A stretch of DNA of 43,443 bases from an uncultured Eubacterium sp. GTDB lineage: Bacteria > Bacillota > Clostridia > Oscillospirales > Acutalibacteraceae. The stretch's first letter is position 1. Every line of letters starts with the position of its first letter. A model generated the notes under the pieces. The model worked only from the letters and a program-made list of their open reading frames with translations. It did no database searches and had not been told where the DNA came from. Shown piece by piece: positions 16,653 to 25,076 of the stretch. The stretch is taken from NCBI RefSeq assembly GCF_934561735.1, contig NZ_CAKTGT010000011.1, forward strand, positions 1 to 43,443. The letters run 5' to 3'. The translations under genes were made by a program, and so were the position numbers.

Positions 16653-17546
16653 TTACAAATCCTCTGCGATTTTTACAAGTCTTGAAAGCCTGTGATTAAC
16701 TCCGCTTCTGCTGATAGGCGGGTCAAACATTTCGGCAAGTTCGTTAAGAGATGAATCAGGATTTTCCATTCTGATTTCTGCCATTTGGCGAAGTGGCTCA
16801 GACAAAGAATCAAGACCCTTTTCCCTCTCTATTTTCATTATAGCGGCGATTTGCGGAGAAGCCGCCGCAACTGTTTTTTCAATATTGGCAGCGTCACAAT
16901 TTGCCTTTCTGTTTGCGGTGTTGCGGATTTCCTTGACTATTTTGACATTCATCATATCAAACATCGATTTGCCTGCACCCATAATATAAAGGCAATCCTC
17001 GATTTCCTCGCTGTCCTTAAAATAAATGATATTGTAGCCTTTTCGGTGAGTAACCTTTGGAGCAAGTTCTTTTTCCTGCAAAGCGGTCACAAGGCTTTTT
17101 GACAAGTTCATATACGGCACGGAAAACTCAAGATGATAATCTTTTTCGGGAGATGAAACCGCACCGCAAGCCAAAAACGCACCTCTCAAAAATGCACTTT
17201 GACACTCCTCACAGTCAAAATTTGTAAAATTGATACGAAGTGTCGTTTCGCTCCTCTCGTGCCCGAAATACGCCATAATTCTGCTGACATTTGCACTTTT
17301 TTTCACCGATACGGTATAAATTTTACCCGACGGCGAAATTTTCATTCCCGCATTAACAGAACAAAGTTCACTCAAAAGACTTGAATAAAGTTCTGCCGTT
17401 GCTTCACTTTTTGACTGAAACACCACTTCTCTGTAAGAAAAGCTTTTTGAAAAAAGAGCCATTCCGTAAAGGAGACTCTTTTTGCAACAATTATTTTCAA
17501 CCTGTATTTCAACAAGTTCGTTTTTTACCTGAGATGAAAAGGACAT
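16653..17546 (-). CDS. whiA: WhiA, DNA-binding regulator
   Basis: About 297 residues: an N-terminal LAGLIDADG-like domain (about 1-200) and a C-terminal helix-turn-helix (about 225-295, ending SRSGVNHRLSRLVKIAEDL). WhiA homologues influence division and, in actinomycetes, sporulation. The start at 17546 (MSFSSQVKNEL) matches the family and has AGAGGT upstream; a longer frame from TTG 17576 would begin inside the end of rapZ. It follows rapZ by 16 nt. The yvcK gene that usually lies between rapZ and whiA is absent here. Confidence 0.93.
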   Translation of the reverse strand: MSFSSQVKNELVEIQVENNCCKKSLLYGMALFSKSFSYREVVFQSKSEATAELYSSLLSELCSVNAGMKISPSGKIYTVSVKKSANVSRIMAYFGHERSETTLRINFTNFDCEECQSAFLRGAFLACGAVSSPEKDYHLEFSVPYMNLSKSLVTALQEKELAPKVTHRKGYNIIYFKDSEEIEDCLYIMGAGKSMFDMMNVKIVKEIRNTANRKANCDAANIEKTVAAASPQIAAIMKIEREKGLDSLSEPLRQMAEIRMENPDSSLNELAEMFDPPISRSGVNHRLSRLVKIAEDL

Positions 17547-17562
17547 CGTAGCCGTACCTCTG

Positions 17563-18426
17563 TTATTTTCTGTCAATATCTCTGTGGTTTACGGTTACAT
17601 TGTCCCACTTGCGAGAAAAGTAATCCTTGAGTGCTTCGGCAAAAACAACGCTTCTGTGATTACCGCCCGTGCAACCGATTGCAATAACAATCTGACTCTT
17701 GCCCTCACGGATATAAAGAGGGTTGAGATAATCAAGCAAACTCTTGAGTCTTTCAAAAATCTCGTGAGCCTCTTCAAAACTGAAAACATAGTCCTTAACT
17801 TCTTGGTCAAGACCCGTTTTATCTCGCATTGATTCAATCCAATACGGATTTGGAAGGCATCTTACATCAAGCACAAAATCCGCATCGGCAGGAATACCGT
17901 GTTTAAAGCCGAACGACATAACATGAAGGTTCATAACTTCCTTATCGTCACCGAGAAGAATTTGAGCAAGACGCTCACGGAGCTGATTTGCAGTCAAATC
18001 AGAAGTGTCTATAATATAGCCGGCTTTTTCTCTTACAGGAGAAAGAATTTCCTTTTCATAATTAAGAGCGTCCTCAAGAGAACCGTTAAATTTGTCGGCA
18101 TAAGGGTGCTTTCTTCTTGTAAGCTTATATCTGCGGAGTGCAACATGATTTTTAATATCAAGATAAATTGTTCTTACCGTGTAATCATTGCTGTCCATAA
18201 GTTTTTGAACATTTTTTTGAAATTCGGTATACACGCCCCTTGAACGAACATCGGTAACTATCGCAATTTTATTATAAGAATCCGACTTTTCAATAAGCGA
18301 AATAAATGTACCGATAAGCTCCGCCGGCATATTATCTATGCAATAATATCCGATATCCTCCATAAAGCCCATTGCCGTTGACTTGCCTGCACCGGACACA
18401 CCTGTTAATAAAACCAAATCTTTCAT
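17563..18426 (-). CDS. rapZ: RapZ (YvcJ) nucleotide-binding protein
   Basis: About 287 residues. Walker A TGVSGAGKS near the N terminus, Walker-B-like AIVTDVRSRG, and the C-terminal GCTGGNHRSVVFAE typical of RapZ/YvcJ. In E. coli, RapZ binds small RNAs that control glucosamine-6-phosphate synthase; in B. subtilis YvcJ is a GTPase/ATPase, so a link with cell-wall precursor sensing is inferred. An in-frame start at 18522 exists, but ATG 18426 is preferred because it gives the conserved MKDLVLLTG start and leaves a 20-nt gap after murB, with GGGAGA upstream. Confidence 0.93.
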   Translation of the reverse strand: MKDLVLLTGVSGAGKSTAMGFMEDIGYYCIDNMPAELIGTFISLIEKSDSYNKIAIVTDVRSRGVYTEFQKNVQKLMDSNDYTVRTIYLDIKNHVALRRYKLTRRKHPYADKFNGSLEDALNYEKEILSPVREKAGYIIDTSDLTANQLRERLAQILLGDDKEVMNLHVMSFGFKHGIPADADFVLDVRCLPNPYWIESMRDKTGLDQEVKDYVFSFEEAHEIFERLKSLLDYLNPLYIREGKSQIVIAIGCTGGNHRSVVFAEALKDYFSRKWDNVTVNHRDIDRK

Positions 18427-18446
18427 TTTAATATAGTTCTCCCGTT

Positions 18447-19346
18447 TTACTTTGTAACTCTGACTTCCATTTCCAAGGCAACGCCTTTTTCGGCTTTTAC
18501 CGTGTCGGCAACTTTTTGGCACAAATCAAGCACATCCCTGCAGGTTGCACCGCCTTTGTTGATGACAAAACCTGCGTGCTTTGTGCTGACCTCGGCACCG
18601 CCTACACTTGTACCTTTAAGTCCGCATTGCTCAATGAGAGCACCGGCAAAATTGCCCTCCGGGCGTTTAAATGTTGAGCCTGCAGACGGATATTCAAGCG
18701 GTTGCTTGTCCCTTCTTCTGCCCATAAAGTCATCCATTTTTGCTTTTATTTCTTCTTTATCTGCCTTTCGGAGTTTAAAATACACTCCGGTAACAACACA
18801 CCCGTTGTCATAATAAGCGGAATGACGGTAAGAAAGTTTGAGTGCTTCGCCCTGCAAAAATCCCTTATTACCGTCTTGGTCAATATGGTCGCAACGGAAC
18901 ATAACATCACCGAGTTCTCCGCCGTATGCACCGGCGTTCATAAACGCTCCGCCTCCGCACGAACCCGGAATGCCGTAAGCAAATTCCAAGCCCGAAAGTC
19001 CGTTTTCAAATGCAATACGGCACACTTTCATAAGAGGAGCACCTGCCTCGGCAAATACCGTATCATCATCAACAAGCCTGACTTCGCCGAAATCCTTGCC
19101 CAAAATGATAACAACGGCATCTATACCCTCATCGGCAACAAGCAAATTTGAGCCGTTGCCCACAACCATATATCTGACATTTCCTTCTTTACATTTTTTT
19201 ATAACTTCGGATATTTCATTTTCATTTTTAGGGAACACCGCAAGCCTTGCCGGACCGCCTATTTTAAAAGTGGTGTGCAAAGCCATAGGCTCATTTTCGA
19301 TATAAGAAATACCCTCATTTTTTACATATTCACAAATTCTGTTCAA
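18447..19346 (-). CDS. murB: UDP-N-acetylenolpyruvoylglucosamine reductase
   Basis: FAD enzyme that reduces UDP-GlcNAc-enolpyruvate to UDP-MurNAc, the second committed step of peptidoglycan synthesis. 299 residues: FAD-binding HTTFKIGGPA and VVGNGSNLL, GIPGSCGGGAFMNAGAYGGE, and catalytic-serine YPSAGSTFKRP; this is the type IIb form. The start codon is TTG at 19346, chosen because GGGTGAT lies five nt upstream and the next ATG falls 20 residues inside the conserved domain. Lies between glk and rapZ. Confidence 0.95.
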   Translation of the reverse strand: MNRICEYVKNEGISYIENEPMALHTTFKIGGPARLAVFPKNENEISEVIKKCKEGNVRYMVVGNGSNLLVADEGIDAVVIILGKDFGEVRLVDDDTVFAEAGAPLMKVCRIAFENGLSGLEFAYGIPGSCGGGAFMNAGAYGGELGDVMFRCDHIDQDGNKGFLQGEALKLSYRHSAYYDNGCVVTGVYFKLRKADKEEIKAKMDDFMGRRRDKQPLEYPSAGSTFKRPEGNFAGALIEQCGLKGTSVGGAEVSTKHAGFVINKGGATCRDVLDLCQKVADTVKAEKGVALEMEVRVTK

Positions 19347-19364
19347 AAGACATCACCCGATGAA

Positions 19365-20309
19365 TCAGTCGCCCAAAATTGCGGCACCGATAATACCTGC
19401 ATCGTTGCCGAGTTCAGCCTTGCAAATCTTTGACTGAATTTTTGAATAAACGCTGTATCTTTCGCTTTCTACATATCTGCGGATAGGACGCAAAAGTGTT
19501 TCGCCCTCGTTGCAAATACCGCCGCCGATACAAATAATTTCAGGCTGGAAGATATTTACAAGATTGATAAGACCGCAAGCCACATATTTGCAATACTTGT
19601 CAACAACCTTAATACCTGCAATATCGCCTCTACGCATTGCATCAAACGCTGTTCTGCCCGAAACCTTGCCCTCTTCCTTTGCAAGTTCGTGCATAACGGA
19701 ATCAGGATATTCCTCCATAGCTCTCTTTGTTTGATTGATAAGAGCGGTAGCCGAAGCATAAGCCTCCCAGCAACCTTTTCTGCCGCATGTGCAAGGTTCA
19801 CCGTCAACAACGATAACGGTGTGACCGCACTCACCGCCGGCATTGTTTGCGCCCGAAACAATCTTGCCGTTGATAATAATACCCGAGCCTACGCCTGTAC
19901 CCAAAGTTACGGCAACAAAATCCTTTGCACCGTGACCGCAACCTGCAACAGCTTCGCCGAGAGCGGCACAGTTGGCGTCGTTTTCAACATAAACATTCGG
20001 ACAACCGAGTTTGTCAATAAGCATTTGCTTTGCAGGAACATGGTCAAATCCGAGGTTGTTTGCATATTCGATAATACCCTCTGCATTTACCGTACCCGGA
20101 GTGCCGATACCTACCGACTTGATGTCGGCGATAGTAAGTCCCGCTTCTGCCATTGCTTCCTTTGACACCTTTGCAATGTCGTCAAAAATCTCATCCGGTG
20201 TGCGAGGAATTGCAGTAGGAGTTTTTGCCTTTGCAATCATATTGTAGTTGTCGTCAACTACAGCCGCAACAATATTTGTTCCACCTAAATCAATACCAAT
20301 TCTGTACAT
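19365..20309 (-). CDS. glk: ROK-family glucokinase
   Basis: Phosphorylates glucose with ATP. About 314 residues: phosphate loop IGIDLGGTN at the start, catalytic Asp in VENDANCAALGE, glycine-rich VTLGTGVGSGI, and the ROK zinc site with GECGH and CTCGRKGCWEAYAS. The start at 20309 (MYRIGIDLGG) is used because AAGGGG lies six nt upstream; an alternative frame from 20330 covers that site. It follows hprK by about 36 nt, putting sugar phosphorylation with catabolite-control kinase. Confidence 0.93.
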   Translation of the reverse strand: MYRIGIDLGGTNIVAAVVDDNYNMIAKAKTPTAIPRTPDEIFDDIAKVSKEAMAEAGLTIADIKSVGIGTPGTVNAEGIIEYANNLGFDHVPAKQMLIDKLGCPNVYVENDANCAALGEAVAGCGHGAKDFVAVTLGTGVGSGIIINGKIVSGANNAGGECGHTVIVVDGEPCTCGRKGCWEAYASATALINQTKRAMEEYPDSVMHELAKEEGKVSGRTAFDAMRRGDIAGIKVVDKYCKYVACGLINLVNIFQPEIICIGGGICNEGETLLRPIRRYVESERYSVYSKIQSKICKAELGNDAGIIGAAILGD

Positions 20310-20345
20310 AACTTTCCCCTTGTATATCAAAAATTTTTAAATTAA

Positions 20346-21311
20346 TTACGAATTTGCCCAGAGTTCGAGCTCTTTTTCGGTAGGCTCAACATCATCTATG
20401 CCAAGATTGTGCATAAGTTCTTTTGCACCGTTGTAGCCCATCTTCTTTTGACGATTATTCATAGCCGCAGTTTCAACAATTACCGCAAGGTTTCTGCCCG
20501 GGGTAATCGGAACCGTGATAACAGGAACCTTAACCTCAAGAAGCCTTGTATACTCATTGTCAAGTCCCAAACGGTCATACGCCTTTGTAGCGTCCCACTC
20601 TTCAAGCTGAACAACCATATCAATTTTTTCCTTAGGCTTTACGGCACCCATACCGAAAATACGGCGAGCATTAATAATACCGATGCCTCGAAGTTCAATA
20701 AAGTGACGGATATTACTCGGTGACGAGCCTTCCAAGGTGTTGTAGCTTACCTTTCTGATTTCAACAGCGTCGTCTGCGATAAGTCGGTGACCACGCTTGA
20801 TAAGCTCAATGGCGGTTTCGCTCTTACCGGCACCGCTTTCACCTACAATAAGAACACCTTCACCGTAAACTTCAACAAGCACTCCGTGACGGGTAATTCT
20901 CGGAGCAAGCTCACGGTTAAGTTCTGCAATAAGGGCAGACAAAAACGGAGATGTTTCCTGCTGGGTTTTAAGAAGCGGAACATCGTATTTTTCGCACGCT
21001 TCAATCATACACTGCGGAATTTCAAGCCCTCTTGTAATAACGACTGCGGCAGGATGAAGCGACAACCACTTGCCAAGTGCTTCCTTTTGCTCCGAATCGG
21101 ACATATTTTGCAAAAAACCAAGCTCGGTCCAACCCAAAATTTGAATACGAAGCGGGTCGAAATAATCCGTATATCCCGTAAGGACAATACCGGGTCTGTT
21201 GACCTCGTTTGTAACGATATGAACATCCTCGGCGGGTTGCAAAAGATGAATAATTTCAAGGTCAAAATCCTCGATTATCTTTTTTAAGGTTATATAATAC
21301 TGCTCAGCCAT
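20346..21311 (-). CDS. hprK: HPr kinase/phosphorylase
   Basis: Bifunctional enzyme that phosphorylates or dephosphorylates HPr on Ser46, the switch for carbon catabolite control in Firmicutes. 321 residues: RHGVLVEVYG (141-150), Walker A GESGAGKS (157-164), the acidic LIADDAVEIR, and the ELRGIGIINARRIFG signature. It is the first gene of the hprK-glk-murB-rapZ-whiA-dnaE series. AGGGGTG stands upstream of ATG 21311 and a promoter lies at 21343-21371. Confidence 0.96.
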   Translation of the reverse strand: MAEQYYITLKKIIEDFDLEIIHLLQPAEDVHIVTNEVNRPGIVLTGYTDYFDPLRIQILGWTELGFLQNMSDSEQKEALGKWLSLHPAAVVITRGLEIPQCMIEACEKYDVPLLKTQQETSPFLSALIAELNRELAPRITRHGVLVEVYGEGVLIVGESGAGKSETAIELIKRGHRLIADDAVEIRKVSYNTLEGSSPSNIRHFIELRGIGIINARRIFGMGAVKPKEKIDMVVQLEEWDATKAYDRLGLDNEYTRLLEVKVPVITVPITPGRNLAVIVETAAMNNRQKKMGYNGAKELMHNLGIDDVEPTEKELELWANS

Positions 21312-21342
21312 TATTCACACCCCTAAAGCTTAATCATTTTCT

Positions 21343-21371
21343 ATTATATATTATCTTCAAAAATTAATCAA
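21343..21371 (-). promoter_or_regulatory. hprK operon promoter
   Basis: Minus strand -35 TTGATT (21366-21371), 17-bp spacer, -10 TATAAT (21343-21348), roughly 30 bp before hprK. Confidence 0.7.
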
Positions 21372-21398
21372 GAACTGTTTGCAAAAACAAAAAATAAG

Positions 21399-21437
21399 TT
21401 TACTTAAATCAAACACTGTGCTATAATTGTAGCACAA
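21399..21437 (+). promoter_or_regulatory. GT4 gene promoter with inverted repeat over the -10 box
   Basis: Plus strand -35 TTTACT (21399-21404), 17-bp spacer, -10 TATAAT (21422-21427). The -10 lies inside GTGCTA-6 bp-TAGCAC, a perfect inverted repeat that could be an operator. It is divergent from the hprK promoter. Confidence 0.6.
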
Positions 21438-21453
21438 ACAAGGAGAAAATCTT

Positions 21454-22644
21454 ATGGATAAATCACTCAAGATTGCAATCGGAACAGAGGCTTTTCCGCC
21501 TACTATCGACGGCATAAGCACGGTTGCCAAATGCTATGCCGATGTAATAAACGAAAAATACGGCGAAGCGGTTATAGTAACTCCCAAAAATCCCAATCAG
21601 GAGGACTACAAATACCCGTACGAAATTTACAGATACCAAAGCCTGTTCACCTTCGGCGAGGGCTATCCCGTAGGCTGGCCGTTCAAAAAGCAATTTGCGC
21701 TTGATATTATTGCAAAAAATTTTGATATTCTGCACTCACATTGTCCTATTGCGACAAGTTATTTTTACAGAAGAGTAAACAGAATTCACAGAATTCCGCA
21801 AATCTTAACATATCACACAAAGTATGAATACGATATTGAAGGCAGAGTTCCGATTTGGGCAATCCGTCACAGAGCTTACGGCTTTTTGCTCAACAATATC
21901 AAATCGGCAGACGAAGTTTGGGTTACAAGCCACGGCACTGTTGACAGTCTGCGTAAAATCGGCTACGAAGGTGATTTTGCAGTTATGCCAAACGGCTGCG
22001 ATCTGCCTAAATTTGACACCACAGACGATATGAAAGCTATGATAAGACGCAAGCACAACATTCCGCAAAATGTACCTGTTTTACTTTTTGTGGGAAGAAT
22101 GATGTGGTACAAAAACATCAGAATTATTCTTGAGGCCTGCAAACTTCTCAAGGGCAACGGCAAAGATTTCAGAATGATAATGATAGGTATGGGGCCTGAA
22201 GAAACGCAAATCAAACGCCTTTGTGCAAAACTCGGACTGAATGACAAGGTAATTTTCACCGGTCAGATTCTCGACAGAACCGAACTGCAAATGTACTACG
22301 GCACCGCCGATTTGCAGGTGTTTCCGTCTATATTTGACACAAACGGACTTGTTGTGCGTGAAGCTGCGGCTTCGGCAACGCCTACGATTGTTGTAAGGGA
22401 CAGTTGTGCAAGCGAGGGTATCGTTGATTGCGAAACGGGCTTTCTTTGCCTTGAATCTTCACACAGCGTTGCCAAAACGATTGAAAATGTTATTGACAAC
22501 AAAGATTTGCTTAGCCGTGTCGGAATTAACGCACGCAACAATATATATATCAGTTGGGACGAAAGCATTGCAAATGCCTACGAAAGATATAAAATTGTAA
22601 TTGACAAATTCAAATCGGTTCCACACCCAAAATACGAATATTAA
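21454..22644 (+). CDS. GT4-family glycosyltransferase
   Basis: 396 residues with GT-B architecture: N-terminal GTEAFPPTIDGISTVAK donor/acceptor loop, HSHCPI and LTYHTKYEYDIEG, then a C-terminal half with LLFVGRMMWYKNI and the EX7E-like VVREAAASATPTIVV that binds the nucleotide sugar. It most resembles retaining glycosyltransferases that build diacylglycerol glycolipids or phosphatidylinositol mannosides, so glycolipid synthesis at the inner membrane is a reasonable but unproven guess. AAGGAG precedes ATG 21454. Stands alone between its promoter and the terminator at 22650. Confidence 0.85.
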   Translation: MDKSLKIAIGTEAFPPTIDGISTVAKCYADVINEKYGEAVIVTPKNPNQEDYKYPYEIYRYQSLFTFGEGYPVGWPFKKQFALDIIAKNFDILHSHCPIATSYFYRRVNRIHRIPQILTYHTKYEYDIEGRVPIWAIRHRAYGFLLNNIKSADEVWVTSHGTVDSLRKIGYEGDFAVMPNGCDLPKFDTTDDMKAMIRRKHNIPQNVPVLLFVGRMMWYKNIRIILEACKLLKGNGKDFRMIMIGMGPEETQIKRLCAKLGLNDKVIFTGQILDRTELQMYYGTADLQVFPSIFDTNGLVVREAAASATPTIVVRDSCASEGIVDCETGFLCLESSHSVAKTIENVIDNKDLLSRVGINARNNIYISWDESIANAYERYKIVIDKFKSVPHPKYEY

Positions 22645-22649
22645 AAACC

Positions 22650-22676
22650 GAGGACGCACAAAATATGTGTGTCCTC
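22650..22676 (+). terminator. Terminator after the GT4 gene
   Basis: GAGGACGCACA / TGTGTGTCCTC (11-bp stem, 5-nt loop) followed by TTTTT, immediately after the stop. Confidence 0.88.
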
Positions 22677-22779
22677 TTTTTGCACCAAAACCTTATATTT
22701 TACCATATACAAAGCACCAAATCTATACTCTGACAGAGTACACCACGAAATTTTATTAAATAAATTTTTTCGATAAAAA

Positions 22780-22802
22780 AAGACATCCGATGCGGATGTC
22801 TT
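22780..22802 (-). terminator. Terminator after the YdcF-like gene
   Basis: Minus strand AAGACATCCG / CGGATGTCTT with a 3-nt loop followed by a T-run. It faces the terminator at 22650-22676, so the two convergent genes each have their own. Between them lies only a 15-bp palindrome (22726-22740). Confidence 0.88.
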
Positions 22803-22827
22803 ATAAAATTGCTTATTTAATAATTGC

Positions 22828-23601
22828 TTATTTAATATATATTTGGTACACCACTGCGATTGCCTCACGAGTGGCAAAAGGCATATAGCCGTTCCACGGG
22901 GTTTTGCTTGAATACGAATACGCACTCACGCCGTTTCGCTTTGCAAATTCATATGCACGATATTCGTGAAAATCGTTTGTAACAACGGTAATTTCGTCAA
23001 TATTCACTCCGCTTTTTTTAAGTAAAGACAGCGAATTTTCAAAATTTTCCTTTGTAGAGGTTGACTCATCCTCAATAATCAGTCTACTTGCTTCAATGCC
23101 CTTTTCGCACAGTACATTATACATACACTGTGCCTCGGAAATATTTTCGCCGTTGCCCTGTCCGCCGCTCAAAATCGCCTTTGACTCGGGATGATTTGTA
23201 AGATATTCATAAGCCTTGTTGATTCTGCCACGCAAAAAAATGCCCGGCTCATCGCCCCTGACCATACAGCCGAGGACTATAACATAGTCCGTATTTTTTT
23301 CGTTTGATTTGCTGTGAGCAACAACATTGCCAAACGCAAATCCGCCCACGCCTATACCCAACGCAAGCACTATGCAAACAAGGGATGTTATGATTTTGCC
23401 CGATTTTTTGGAATTAAAATTCTTAACGCCGTTATTGATTTTGTCAAAAAACAGCACATACAGAAAAAGCAAAGCCGCAACTCCCAAACCCGACAGCACA
23501 CCTATGCTGTGCTCACCCGTTGTAACAAGCGGGCCTATGTAAAAAATCGTTGTCACCATAGCGACAAGGATAATAAGCAATTTAACAATTTTTTTCTTCA
23601 T
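22828..23601 (-). CDS. YdcF/SanA-type membrane protein (DUF218)
   Basis: About 257 residues. Three membrane segments in the first 100 residues, then a DUF218 domain: DYVIVLGCMV, RGRINKAYEYL, AILSGGQGN, ISEAQCM, ESTSTKENFENS and VVTNDFHEYRA. Family members are linked to envelope barrier function and lipid or wall handling; the biochemical role is not established. ATG 23601 with GGTGAT upstream is preferred to GTG 23610, which overlaps that site. Single gene. Confidence 0.83.
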   Translation of the reverse strand: MKKKIVKLLIILVAMVTTIFYIGPLVTTGEHSIGVLSGLGVAALLFLYVLFFDKINNGVKNFNSKKSGKIITSLVCIVLALGIGVGGFAFGNVVAHSKSNEKNTDYVIVLGCMVRGDEPGIFLRGRINKAYEYLTNHPESKAILSGGQGNGENISEAQCMYNVLCEKGIEASRLIIEDESTSTKENFENSLSLLKKSGVNIDEITVVTNDFHEYRAYEFAKRNGVSAYSYSSKTPWNGYMPFATREAIAVVYQIYIK

Positions 23602-23689
23602 ATCTATCACCGATTTTATTATATCAACCCAAACGGCATATAGTCAACAAAGAAATAGTTAAGATTTTATAAAGAATTCGGCAAAGAAA

Positions 23690-23712
23690 AAAGCACCCGT
23701 TTTGAGTGCTTT
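23690..23712 (-). terminator. Terminator of the infC-rpmI-rplT operon
   Basis: Minus strand AAAGCACTC / GGGTGCTTT with a 5-nt loop then TTTTCTTT, just after rplT. Confidence 0.85.
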
Positions 23713-23724
23713 AAATCTTATAAA

Positions 23725-24078
23725 TTAGAGTGCTGCCTTAGCTGCTTCTACGAGTGTTGCAAAACCTGCAGGGTCTGCAATAGCGATTTCTGAGAGCATC
23801 TTTCTGTTGAGGTCGATGCCAGCCTTCTTGAGGCCGTTCATAAATGTTGAATAGTTCATACCGTTCATCTTCGCTGCTGCAGAGATACGAGTGATCCAAA
23901 TTCTTCTGAAATCTCTCTTCTTTTGCTTTCTGCCGATATAAGCATACTGACCGCTCTTCATTACTGCTTGTTTAGCAGTCTTGAACAAGGTGTGCTTTGA
24001 TCCATAGTAGCCCTTAGCTGCTTTTAATACTTTCTTTCTTCTTTTGCGAGTCGCCATAGCGCCTTTAATTCTAGCCAT
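23725..24078 (-). CDS. rplT: 50S ribosomal protein L20
   Basis: 117 residues, full length. Begins MARIKGAMATRKRRKK, with YGSKHTLFKTAKQ and RDFRRIWITRI typical of L20. It binds 23S rRNA early in 50S assembly and, in many bacteria, also binds the leader of its own operon to repress it. GGAGG sits before the ATG. Last gene of infC-rpmI-rplT. Confidence 0.97.
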   Translation of the reverse strand: MARIKGAMATRKRRKKVLKAAKGYYGSKHTLFKTAKQAVMKSGQYAYIGRKQKKRDFRRIWITRISAAAKMNGMNYSTFMNGLKKAGIDLNRKMLSEIAIADPAGFATLVEAAKAAL

Positions 24079-24112
24079 TGTTAATTACCTCCGTAAGTTT
24101 TAATCGTTCTTC

Positions 24113-24310
24113 TTATTTATAAGGAACAAGTCTCTTGCATTGCTTCTGATTTGTTACATCGGCAACTGCTGTCTTGCGAAGATTTCTCTTGCGCTTTGTT
24201 GTCTTTTTAGTAAGGATGTGTGAAGTGTAAGCGTGAGCTCTCTTTACCTTGCCACTCTTAGTTGTCTTAAAACGCTTCTTAGCGCCGCTGTGTGTCTTAA
24301 TTTTTGGCAT
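24113..24310 (-). CDS. rpmI: 50S ribosomal protein L35
   Basis: 65 residues, full length: MPKIKTHSGAKKRFK at the start, KRAHAYTSHILTKK and the basic KRKRNLRK. Small structural protein of the large subunit. GGAGG precedes its ATG; 34 nt separate it from rplT. Confidence 0.97.
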   Translation of the reverse strand: MPKIKTHSGAKKRFKTTKSGKVKRAHAYTSHILTKKTTKRKRNLRKTAVADVTNQKQCKRLVPYK

Positions 24311-24334
24311 AGTTATTTCCTCCGTTAAAATTAA

Positions 24335-24850
24335 TTACTTTGTCTTTGGGGACATAAACATAAGAATTTGGCGTCCCTCAAGCTTTGGTTTTTTATCAAT
24401 ATTTGCTTCATCTGCAAGTTGGTCGGCAAATCTTTGCATATTGGTTTCACCAAGTTCAGGGTGAGCCATCTCTCTGCCGCGAAGGCGGATAGACACCTTG
24501 AGCTTGTCGCCCTTTGCAAGGAACTTGCGAGCTTGGTTAACCTTTGTGTTAAAGTCGCCGATGTCGATGTTGAGCGAAAGTCTGATTTCCTTTGTTTCAA
24601 CAGTCTTTTGCTTCTTGCGATTTTCCTTTTCACGCTTAGTTTGCTCATAGCGATATTTTGAATAGTCCATAATTTTTGCAACCGGCGGCTTAGCCATAGG
24701 AGCAATTTTTACAAGGTCAACGCCCTTTGCGTCAGCAAGAGCCTGTGCCTCTTTTGCGCTCATAATGCCCAATTGTTCGCCCGTGTCAGAAATTACTCTT
24801 AATTCCTTATCCCTGATTTCGCCGTTAAGCTGTGGAGCATCTTTGCTGAT
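24335..24850 (-). CDS. infC: Translation initiation factor IF-3 with an AUC start codon
   Basis: Binds the 30S subunit, blocks 50S joining and checks the start codon. The body is a normal IF-3: NGEIRDKELRVI, PPVAKIMDYSKYRYEQ and KLKVSIRLRGREMAHPE. An ATG-started frame from 24913 would add a hydrophobic 21-residue tail (RRFAFVLIYFF...) unlike any IF-3, and it runs through the leader terminator. At 24850 an in-frame ATC is preceded six nt upstream by AGAGGTG and gives about 171 residues, the usual size. IF-3 genes are known for rare start codons (AUU in E. coli), through which IF-3 represses its own translation. Confidence 0.92.
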   Translation of the reverse strand: MSKDAPQLNGEIRDKELRVISDTGEQLGIMSAKEAQALADAKGVDLVKIAPMAKPPVAKIMDYSKYRYEQTKREKENRKKQKTVETKEIRLSLNIDIGDFNTKVNQARKFLAKGDKLKVSIRLRGREMAHPELGETNMQRFADQLADEANIDKKPKLEGRQILMFMSPKTK

Positions 24851-24861
24851 AAAAAACACCT

Positions 24862-24975
24862 CTTTAAAAAAATAAATAAGTACAAACGCAAAACGCCTGT
24901 ACCCAATAATCATAAAAATTATTGCCCTTTTTACTTCACGCTGAAGGGGAGAACATACGCTCTGCTTTGTTGTGC
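24862..24975 (-). promoter_or_regulatory. infC leader attenuator (L20-leader type)
   Basis: The 5' leader of the infC operon. It contains a small hairpin (CTTCA/TGAAG) and AAT-rich pairing segments, then a terminator: GTACAGGCG / CGTTTGTAC (24880-24902, two G-T pairs) followed by a 17-nt T-rich run that ends at the infC ribosome binding site. The layout matches the L20-controlled transcription attenuation known in Bacillus infC; the ligand here is inferred. Confidence 0.7.
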
Positions 24976-24979
24976 AAAT

Positions 24980-25008
24980 AATATAACATATCGCAAGCCG
25001 AATGTCAA
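24980..25008 (-). promoter_or_regulatory. infC operon promoter
   Basis: Minus strand -35 TTGACA (25003-25008), 17-bp spacer, -10 TATATT (24980-24985), leaving about 120 nt of leader before the AUC start. Confidence 0.82.
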
Positions 25009-25040
25009 GACTTTTTCTTTACAAATATTTTCGGCAGAAA

Positions 25041-25072
25041 AAACGCTGTAAGACAAAAGCCTACAGCGTTTT
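25041..25072 (-). terminator. Terminator after the small membrane protein gene
   Basis: Minus strand ACGCTGTAGG / CTTACAGCGT around a 7-nt loop, then TTTTTT, just past the stop at 25077. Confidence 0.82.
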
Positions 25073-25076
25073 ATTT

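Noticed and set aside
22726..22740. Palindrome TACTCTGACAGAGTA between two terminators
   Set aside because: Perfect but short and between convergent genes, with no promoter nearby; no reason to call it an operator.
24850..24913. ATG at 24913 as the infC start
   Set aside because: Would add a hydrophobic stretch unlike IF-3 and places the terminator hairpin inside the coding region.
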